A stretch of DNA of 64,000 bases from Streptomyces iranensis (GTDB taxonomy: Bacteria > Actinomycetota > Actinomycetes > Streptomycetales > Streptomycetaceae), in assembly GCF_017874715.1 (NCBI RefSeq), contig NZ_JAGGLR010000018.1, positions 211,670-275,669 of the forward strand, in the 5' to 3' direction. The number at the start of each line of letters is the position of its first letter. Within the stretch, counting starts at the first letter, position 1. A program made the position numbers and the translations under genes. The notes beneath the pieces were generated by a model. The model ran no database searches. It was not told where the DNA came from and saw nothing but the letters and a program-made list of their open reading frames with translations. Below, piece after piece: positions 54,701-61,400 of this stretch.

Positions 54701-57700
54701 GCTCGGCCCCGTTGCCCGCCAGCCAGCGCGCCACATGGGCGCCCAGCGCTCCCGTACCGCCGGTGACCAGGGTGGTGCCGGTGGGCTTCCAGGCCCGTAC
54801 GGCGGGCGTGGCGGCCAGCGGGGCGCGCACCAGACGGCGTACGAGCAGCCCGGTGGCGCGGATCGCGACCTGGTCCTCCTCCTCGGCCCCGGCGAGCACG
54901 GTCACCAGCCGGGCCAGCGCCCGCTCGTCGGGCGCCCCGGGCAGGTCCACCAGACCGCCCCAGCGCTCACCGTGCTCCAGCGCGGCCACCCGGCCCAGGC
55001 CCCAGACCAGCGCCTGTTCGGGGGAGTCCAGCGGGTCCGCGCGGCCGACGGAGACCGCGCCTTGGGTGGCGGACCACAGGGGCGCGCCGACCTCGGCGTC
55101 GCCGAGGGCCTGCACCAGCGCGAGCTGCGCCGCCACGCCGGCCGGGACGGAGGGGTGCCGGGGGTGCGAACGGCCGTCGAGGGCCAGCAGCGACAGCACT
55201 CCGGTGAACGGGATGCCGTCGGTCTCCGCGAGCGCGGCGCGCAGCCGCTCGGCCAGCTCGTCGCGGCCGTCGGCGGCGGTGTCCACGGCGATCCGCCGTA
55301 CGTCGGCGCCGCGTTCGGCGAGCACACCGGCCACGGCGTCGGTCCAGGTGTCCTCCGTATCCGGGGCGACGACGAGCCAGGCGCCGGTCAGCCGCGCGGG
55401 CTGCCCGTCGGGGAGCGGCTTCCAGGTGACGCGGTAGCGCCAGCCGTCCACCGTGGACTGCTCACGGGCCTGCTTGCGCCACGACGCCAGGGCGGGCAGC
55501 AGCGCGCTGACCCGCTCGTCGCCGTCGATGTCCAGCTCGGCGGCGAGCGTCTGCCAGTCCTCGCGCTCGACGGCCTCCCAGAAGCGGGTCTCGACGGGGT
55601 CGACGGCGATGGCGGCGGCAGCGGCGGGGCTGCCCGCCTCCAGCCAGTAGTGCTGGTGCTGGAAGGCGTACGTGGGCAGCTCGACGCGGGTCGCGCCGGT
55701 GCCGTCGAACACCCCGGCCCAGTCCACGCCGACGCCACGCGTCCAGGCCTCGCCGACGGAGGCCCAGAAGCGGTCCAGTCCGCCCTCGTCGCGGCGCAGC
55801 GAGCCGATCGCGGCGGCCTCACGGCCCGCGTCCTCGGCGGTCTCCTGCACACCCATGGTGAGGACGGGATGCGCGCTGGACTCGATGAAGGCCCCGAAGC
55901 CCTCGTCCAGCAGCCGCCGGACCGCGCCCTCCAGCTCAACCGTGCGACGGAGGTTGGTGAACCAGTACTCCGCGTCCAACTCCGGACCCTCGACCCACTC
56001 CCCCGTCACCGTCGACAGGAACGGCACCTGGGCATTCTTCGGCTGTACGGGAGCCAGCAGCTCCAGCAGCTCCTCGCGGAGCAACTCCACCTGGGCCGAG
56101 TGCGAGGCGTAGTCCACCGGCACCCGACGCGCCCGCACCTCATCGGCCTCGCAGGACGCCAGAAGCTCCTCCAGCGCCTCGGGCTCACCCGAAACCACCA
56201 CCGAGGACGGGCCGTTGACCGCCGCGATGGAGATGCGCTCCTCGCCCCAGGCCGCGATCCGCTCCCGTACATCCGTCACCGGAAGCGCCACCGACACCAT
56301 GCCACCCCGGCCCGCCAGCACCCGGCCAATCGCCTGACTGCGCAACGCCACCACACGCGCCGCGTCCCTCAGCGACAGGATTCCGGCCACGCACGCCGCC
56401 GCGATCTCACCCTGCGAATGGCCGACCACGGCGGACGGCTGAACCCCGAGCGAGCGCCACAGTTCGGCGAGGGACACCATCACCGCGAACAGCACCGGCT
56501 GGACCACATCCACCCGCTCCAGCGACCACGCGCCCTCCGCACCCCGCAACACATCCACCAACGACCAGTCGGTGAACTCCGCGAGCGCCGCCGCACACTC
56601 CTCGATGTGGGCCGCGAAGACGGGCGAGGCGTCCATCAGCCCCACCGCCATACCGGTCCACTGCGACCCCTGCCCCGGGAACACGAACGCCGTGCGGCCG
56701 CCGACGACGGAGCCCTGTGCGACGCCCGCCGCCATGCCGCCCTCGGCCAGGGCGGTGAGCCCGGCCAGCAGTTCGTCACGGTCGTGGCCGCGCACCACGG
56801 CGCGGTGGTCGAGCTGAGCGCGGGTGGTGGCCAGCGAGAGGGCCACGTCCACCGGACCGAGGGACGGGTCGGCCTCGAGGTGGGCCAGCAGCCGCTCGGC
56901 CTGGGCGCGCAGCCCCGCCGCGCTCTTGCCCGACACCGCCCATGGCACGACGTCGAGCCGCTTCGTCGGGGCCGTCGGTCCCCCGGTGGCCTCCTCGGCC
57001 TCTTCGGCCTCCTCGGCGGGGGCCTGCTCCAGGATGGTGTGGGCGTTGGTGCCGCTGAAGCCGAAGGAGGACACGGCGGCGCGGCGCGGATGACCGGTCT
57101 CCGGCCAGGGGGTGGCGTCGGCGAGCAGCGACACCGCGCCCGCCGACCAGTCCACATGCGGGGACGGCTCGTCGATGTGCAGCGTCTTGGGCAGCACGCC
57201 ATGGCGGATGGCCATGACCATCTTGATGATTCCGGCGACACCGGCGGCGGCCTGGGTGTGCCCGATGTTGGACTTGATGGAGCCGAGCAGCAGCGGCTGG
57301 TCCTCGGTGTGCTCCTGGCCGTAGGTGGCGAGCAGCGCCTGGGCCTCGATCGGGTCGCCCAGCGTGGTCCCGGTGCCGTGTGCTTCGACGGCGTCCACAT
57401 CGGCGGCGGAGAGGCGGCCGTTGGTGAGCGCCTGATGGATGACGCGCTGCTGGGACGGGCCGTTGGGCGCCGTCAGACCGTTGGACGCGCCGTCCTGGTT
57501 GACCGCCGACCCACGCACGACGGCCAGCACCGGGTGGCCGTGTCGGCGCGCATCCGACAGCCGCTCGACCAGCAGCATGCCCACACCCTCGCCCCAGCCG
57601 GTGCCGTCCGCGGCGGCGGCGAAGGGCTTGCAGCGGCCGTCGGCGGCGAGCCCGCGCTGCCGGCTGAACTCGGTGAACGTCGAGGGCGTGGCCATCACGG

Positions 57701-58403
57701 TGACACCGCCCGCGAGCGCCAGCGAGCACTCGCCGTTGCGCAGCGCCTGCACCGCCATGTGCAGGGTGACCAGCGACGACGAGCACGCCGTGTCGACCGT
57801 CACCGCCGGGCCCTCGAGACCGAAGGTGTACGACACCCGGCCGGAGGCGATGGAGCCGGAGCTGCCGGTGCCGAGGAAGCCCTCGACGCCCTCGGGCACG
57901 GAGTCCAGCCGCGAGGTGTAGTCGTGGTACATCACGCCCGCGAACACACCGGTCCGGTGGCCGCGCAGCCCGGTCGGGTCGATCCCGGCCCGCTCGAACG
58001 CCTCCCAGGAGCTCTCCAGCAGCAGCCGCTGCTGCGGGTCCATCGCCATGGCCTCACGCGGCGAGATCCCGAAGACCGCAGGGTCGAAGCCGCCCGCGTC
58101 GTAGAGGAACCCGCCCTCGTTCACATAGCTGGCGCCCGCCTGGTCGGGGTCGGCGTCGTAGAGCGACTCGACGTCCCAGCCACGGTCCGTGGGGAAGCCG
58201 GAGATCGCGTCCTCGCCGTCCAGGACGAGCCGCCACAGCTCCTCGGGGGTGCGCACACCGCCCGGGTAGCGGCAGCTCATCGCGACAATCGCGATGGGCT
58301 CCTGGTGCCGCTCCTCGACCTCGCGGAGCTGTCGGCGGGCCTGACGCAGATCGGCGGTGGCCCGCTTGAGGTAGTCGCGGAGCTTGTCCTCGTTATTCAC
58401 CAT
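48783..58403 (-). CDS. Type I modular PKS, two methylmalonyl KR modules (PKS-3)
   Basis: A 3206-residue protein starting at an ATG with AAGGAG nine bases upstream, and an N-terminal docking helix (LRDYLKRATADLRQARRQLR). Module 1: KS (Cys207), AT (Ser663, GHSQG, YASH, methylmalonyl), KR (Tyr1356, LDD, B-type), ACP (Ser1526). Module 2: KS (Cys1759), AT (Ser2208, methylmalonyl), KR (Tyr2905, LDD; FSGIAG leaves Gly2892 at the catalytic Ser position), ACP (Ser3080). There is no DH or ER in either module; a helical post-AT segment (SWRKQAREQSTVDGWRYRVT) is conserved in both. A C-terminal docking tail ends VFAFIDKELGI. Expected output is two methyl-branched units with hydroxyls, the second possibly left as a ketone. 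The three methylmalonyl AT domains in the window are almost identical in DNA. Confidence 0.96.
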   Translation of the reverse strand: MVNNEDKLRDYLKRATADLRQARRQLREVEERHQEPIAIVAMSCRYPGGVRTPEELWRLVLDGEDAISGFPTDRGWDVESLYDADPDQAGASYVNEGGFLYDAGGFDPAVFGISPREAMAMDPQQRLLLESSWEAFERAGIDPTGLRGHRTGVFAGVMYHDYTSRLDSVPEGVEGFLGTGSSGSIASGRVSYTFGLEGPAVTVDTACSSSLVTLHMAVQALRNGECSLALAGGVTVMATPSTFTEFSRQRGLAADGRCKPFAAAADGTGWGEGVGMLLVERLSDARRHGHPVLAVVRGSAVNQDGASNGLTAPNGPSQQRVIHQALTNGRLSAADVDAVEAHGTGTTLGDPIEAQALLATYGQEHTEDQPLLLGSIKSNIGHTQAAAGVAGIIKMVMAIRHGVLPKTLHIDEPSPHVDWSAGAVSLLADATPWPETGHPRRAAVSSFGFSGTNAHTILEQAPAEEAEEAEEATGGPTAPTKRLDVVPWAVSGKSAAGLRAQAERLLAHLEADPSLGPVDVALSLATTRAQLDHRAVVRGHDRDELLAGLTALAEGGMAAGVAQGSVVGGRTAFVFPGQGSQWTGMAVGLMDASPVFAAHIEECAAALAEFTDWSLVDVLRGAEGAWSLERVDVVQPVLFAVMVSLAELWRSLGVQPSAVVGHSQGEIAAACVAGILSLRDAARVVALRSQAIGRVLAGRGGMVSVALPVTDVRERIAAWGEERISIAAVNGPSSVVVSGEPEALEELLASCEADEVRARRVPVDYASHSAQVELLREELLELLAPVQPKNAQVPFLSTVTGEWVEGPELDAEYWFTNLRRTVELEGAVRRLLDEGFGAFIESSAHPVLTMGVQETAEDAGREAAAIGSLRRDEGGLDRFWASVGEAWTRGVGVDWAGVFDGTGATRVELPTYAFQHQHYWLEAGSPAAAAAIAVDPVETRFWEAVEREDWQTLAAELDIDGDERVSALLPALASWRKQAREQSTVDGWRYRVTWKPLPDGQPARLTGAWLVVAPDTEDTWTDAVAGVLAERGADVRRIAVDTAADGRDELAERLRAALAETDGIPFTGVLSLLALDGRSHPRHPSVPAGVAAQLALVQALGDAEVGAPLWSATQGAVSVGRADPLDSPEQALVWGLGRVAALEHGERWGGLVDLPGAPDERALARLVTVLAGAEEEDQVAIRATGLLVRRLVRAPLAATPAVRAWKPTGTTLVTGGTGALGAHVARWLAGNGAEHLVLTSRRGLDAPGAADLRSELTELGAKVTIAACDVADRAQVEALLADIPAEHPLTAVVHTAAVLDDGVIEGLTPDQVDRVLKVKVDATRHLHELTRDLDLSAFVLFSSFAATFGAPGQGNYAPGNAFLDAFAEHRRAQGLPATSLAWGPWGEGGMAEGGVGDRMRRHGVIEMAPRAAVTALQHALDRDESVLTVVDMEWKRFVLAFTSGRSRPLLHDLPEARDVIQDMAGEVEADGAGAVALAQQLAGVPEAEQERLVLELVRTAVAAVLGYAGADDVEAGRAFKELGFDSLTAVELRNRLSAASGLKLPPTLIFDYPTPTVLARQLRTEIAGGRRAAVAALPTAAALADDEPIAIVSMSCRFPGGVRTPEELWQLLASGGDALSEFPGDRGWDIESLYNPDPDAQGTSYTREGGFLTGAADFDPAFFGISPREAMAMDPQQRLLLETSWEAFERAGIDPATLHGSPSGVFVGTNGSDYSIVMRSNTEGYEGHLATGSAASVVSGRLSYTFGLEGPAVTVDTACSASLVALHLAVQSLRQGECSIALAGGVTVMATPGTFIEFSRQRGLSSDGRSKAFSADADGFSPAEGVGMLLVERLSDARRHGHPVLAVVRGSAVNQDGASNGLTAPNGPSQQRVIRQALANARLSASEVDVVEAHGTGTTLGDPIEAQALLATYGQERPDGQPLLLGSIKSNIGHAQAAAGVAGVMKLVLALHHGVLPESLHIVEPTPHVDWTAGDVALLTGAREWPETGRPRRAAVSSFGFSGTNAHAIIEQAPAEEPDEAEPVTRRLGALPWTVSGKSEAALRDQAAKLLAHLDADPAPRPLDIGHSLATTRAAFDRRAVLVGTDRDDFVRGLDALARGQVVPNLVQGASIGGKAAFVFPGQGSQWVGMAVELLDAAPVFAARIDECAVALAEFTDWSLVDVLREAEGAPSLERVDVVQPVLFSVMVSLAELWRSLGVRPSAVVGHSQGEIAAACVAGILSLRDAARVVALRSQAIGRVLAGRGGMVSVALPVADVRERIAAWGEERISVAAVNGPSSVVVSGESEALDELVAACEADEVRARRVPVDYASHSAQVELLREELLELLAPVQPKNAQVPFLSTVTGEWVEGPELDAEYWFTNLRRTVELEGAVRRLLDEGFGVFIESSAHPVLTMGVQETAEDAGREAAAIGSLRRDEGGLDRFHTSLGEAWTRGVAVDWEVVYEGTGAARVELPTYAFQHQSYWPQAADTPADESGAPSDAVDARFWEAVEREDLESLAGTLAFEDDGERSSLGAVLPALASWRKQAREQSTVDGWRYRVTWTSLSGAQAPRLSGTWLLAVPESAAIDDWTLGAVRMLTERGAEVRQITPAAVESDRVSLTRLVREELADAGAISGVLSLLAFDAGTAPGTDGVSAGLVGTAVLIQALGDAGVDAPLWCATRGAVAVGRTDQVESPEQALVWGLGRTAALEYPERWGGLVDLPGAPDERALARLAGVLAGTDGEDQLAVRAAGVFARRLAHAPLAGAPAVRSWKPSGTTLVTGGTGALGAHVARWLAAGGAEHLVLTSRRGLEAPGAVELRDELTGLGAEVTVAACDVADRKAVETLLAAIPADRPLTAVMHAAGVLDDGVLDALTPERFATVLGPKADAARHLDELTRDLDLSAFVLFSGIAGTLGDAGQGNYAAANAYLDALAERRRAAGLPATSVAWGRWGETGLAADGAIGERLDRGGVPAMAPHAAITALQRALDHADTVVAVADIQWDRFAYGYTAVRPSPLIGELPEVRRLRESGGPAGEPGAASDGSPADVLRKRLTGISRAEQSLVVLEVVRSGAAAALGHSSTDEVGAGRAFKELGFDSLIALELRNRLTAATGQKLPATLVFDYPTPAALAEFLCGRIVGDGGTAAAPGLAELDALESALSVLDPGSEARDDIAARLRDLAAKWAEPRTADAEAADGDSGTVTEKLQEATPDEVFAFIDKELGI

Positions 58404-58437
58404 TGCGTCGGCTCCTTGCGAAGAGGGAGGTGGTGCT

Positions 58438-58464
58438 CATGGGTTCCATGGGTTCCATGTGTTC
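58438..58464. repeat. Three 9-bp direct repeats between PKS-4 and PKS-3
   Basis: CATGGGTTC is present twice in a row and then as CATGTGTTC. It fills most of the 74-bp gap between the two PKS genes, just upstream of the PKS-3 ribosome site. Confidence 0.8.
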
Positions 58465-58477
58465 AGAACGCTCCCGT

Positions 58478-61400
58478 TCAGGAGGAGCCGAGTTCGTCGT
58501 CGAGCAGGTCGAAGAGCTCATCGTCGGTCGCGGATTCGAGGTCGTGGTCGTCGGTGTCGCCGTCGCCGGTCGCGTCCTGGGTGTCGTTCCACTTCGCCAG
58601 CAGCGCCTGGAGGCGCATGGTGATCCTGGAGCGGGTGACGCTGTCGTCCGCGGCCACCGCCAGGGCGGCTTCCAGCCGGTCGAGTTCGCCGAACACCGAC
58701 GGACCGCCGCCGTCCCCGTGCGGGAGTTCCGCGCGCAGATGGTCGGCCAGGGCATCGGGGGTCGGGTAGTCGAAGATCAGCGTGGCGGGCAGCCGGAGGC
58801 CGGTGGCCGCGCCGAGCCGATTGCGGAGTTCGACGGCGGTGAGCGAGTCGAAGCCCAGCTCCTTGAAGGCCGCGCCGGGTTCGATCGCCGCCGCGCTGCC
58901 GTAGCCGAGCACGGTGGCCACCTGGCCGCAGACCAGGTTCAGCAGGAAGCGGTCCCGTTCGGCCGCGGACATGCCCGCGAGCCGCTCGGCGAGGCTCGCC
59001 GCCTCGTCCGCCCCGCCGCCACCGCCACCGGCCGCGGCCCGCCGTACGGGGGTACGGATCAGCCCGCGCAGCAGCGGGGCGACCCCGGCCGTGGACTGGG
59101 CGCGCAGGGCGGCGATGTCCAGGGCGGCGGGGATCAGCACCGGGTTTCCGGCCAGGCCCGACACGTCGAACAGGGCCAGGCCCTCGGCGTTGCTCAGCGC
59201 GCCCATGCTGCCGCGGCTCATCCGCTGCCGGTCGGCGGTCGCGAGGGTCGCGGCCATGCCGCCCTCGTCCTCCCACAGGCCCCAGGCCAGGGAGACGGCG
59301 GGCAGGCCCTGGGCGCGGCGGTGCTGGGCGAGGGCGTCCAGGAAGGTGTTGGCCGCCGCGTAGTTGCCCTGCCCCGGGTTGCCGAAGACACCGGCGGCGG
59401 AGGAGAACAGCACGAACGCGGACAGGTCGAGGTCCCGGGTCAGCTCGTGCAGGTTCCACGCCGCGTCCACCTTCGGGCGCATGACGTGGTCGACGCGCTC
59501 GGGGGTGAGGGACTCGACGATCCCGTCGTCGAGCACGCCCGCCGCGTGGATCACGGCGGTGAGGGGGTGGTCGGCGGGGACGGACGCGATGACCTCGGCC
59601 AGGGCGGTACGGTCGGCCGCGTCGCACGCCGCCCAGTGCGCTTCGGCGCCCAGCTCGGTGAGTTCGGCGGCGAGCTCGGCGGCGCCCGCCGCCGCCGCGC
59701 CCCGGCGGCTGGTCAGCAGTAGCCTCCGGGCGCCGCGCTCGGTCACCAGGTGGCGGGCCAGCACCCCGCCCAGGGTGCCGGACGCGCCGGTGACCAGTAC
59801 GGTGCCCACCGGGTCCAGGCCGGGCACGGCCGCCTCGTCGAGTGCCGCCACCCGCGCGAGCCGCGGCACGTGGACGACCCCGGCGCGCACGGCGAGCTGC
59901 GGCTCATCGGTCCGCAGCCCCGCCACGAGGGCGGGGAGCCAGCCACTGGGGGCGGAGGGGGCCGGATCCCGGGGGGCCGGGTCCCGGGGGGCCGGGGTGC
60001 CGTGGGCGGCGTTGCCGGTGGCCGGGGTGCCGTGGGCCGGGGTGCCGTGGGCCGGGGTACCGGTGACCGGGTCGCCCTCGGTCGAGTTGCCGGTGACCGG
60101 GGCGCGGTGAGCCAGGGCACCGGTGGCCGGGGCGCCATGGGCGGGGACGCCAGTGGCCAGGCCACCGTGGGCGGTGCCAGTGGCCGAGTCGCCATGAGCG
60201 GGGACGCCGGTGACCGGGTCGCCCTGGGCCGGGACGCCGGTGGCCAGGCCACCGTGGGCGGTGCCAGTGGCCGAGTCGCCATGAGCGGGGACGCCGGTGA
60301 CCGGGTCGCCCTGGGCCGGGACGCCGGTGGCCAGGCCACCGTGGGCGGTGCCAGTGGCCGAGTCGCCATGAGCGGGGACGCCGGTGACCGGGTCGCCCTG
60401 GGCCGAGTTGCCGGTGACCGGATCCCGGTGAGCCAGGGCGCCGGTGGCCAGGCCACCATGGGCGGTGCCAGTGGCCGAGTCGCCATGAGCGGGGACGCCG
60501 GTGACCGGGTCGCCCTGGGCCGAGTTGCCGGTGACCGGATCCCGGTGAGCCAGGGCGCCGGTGGCCAGGCCACCATGGGCGGTGCCAGTGGCCGAGTCGC
60601 CATGAGCGGGGACGCCGGTGACCGGGTCGCCCTGGGCCGAGTTGCCGGTGACCGGGTCGCGGTGAGCCAGGGCGCCGGTGGCCGGGCCACCATGGGCGGT
60701 GCCAGTGGCCGGGTCGCCCTGGGCCAGGGCGCCGTGCCTGGGGACGCCGCGGGCCAGGGCGCCGTGGATGTCGATGTCTCCTTGGACGTCGACCAGGACG
60801 AACCGTCCCGGGTGCTCGGCCTGCGCCGAGCGCACCAGGCCCCAGGCCGCGGCGTGCGTCAGGTCGTCCACGCCCTCGGCCGCTTCGACGCCCTCGGCCC
60901 CTTCGGCCCCCGCGTCGTCGCCCGTGGTCACGGCCACGGCCACGGCGCCACGGGTGAGCAGGACCAGCCGGGAGTCGGCGAACCGCTCATCCGCGAGCCA
61001 CTCCTGGACCAGCGCCAGCGTCCGCCGGACGACGGTGTGCGCGGCGCCCGCGATGTCCCCGGGCGTACCCAGGTCGGGCAGGCACGGCACCAGGACCACA
61101 TCGGGCGCGATCCCCTCGGCCTCCACCGCCTCGGCGAGCGCGGGGAGCCCCGCGTACGTCTCGGCCTCGATACCGGTGTCCGCGCCCGCCAGTGCGGCCG
61201 TGAGCTTCAGATCGCCGCCGCCGAAGCCGTCCAGGACGGCCCACAGGGCGGTGTCCTCCGGCCGCTGCGGTGCTGCGGGCATGGACAGCGCGGCCCAGTC
61301 GACATGGAACAGCGCCTCGTGGTGTGCGGTACGGGCGCCCGCGAACTGCTCGGCGTCCAGCGGCCGCAGCGCCAGCGAGCCGACCGACACCACCGGGGTA

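Noticed and set aside
59949..60770. CRISPR array
   Set aside because: The tandem units abut without spacers of unique sequence and are coding in the PKS frame.
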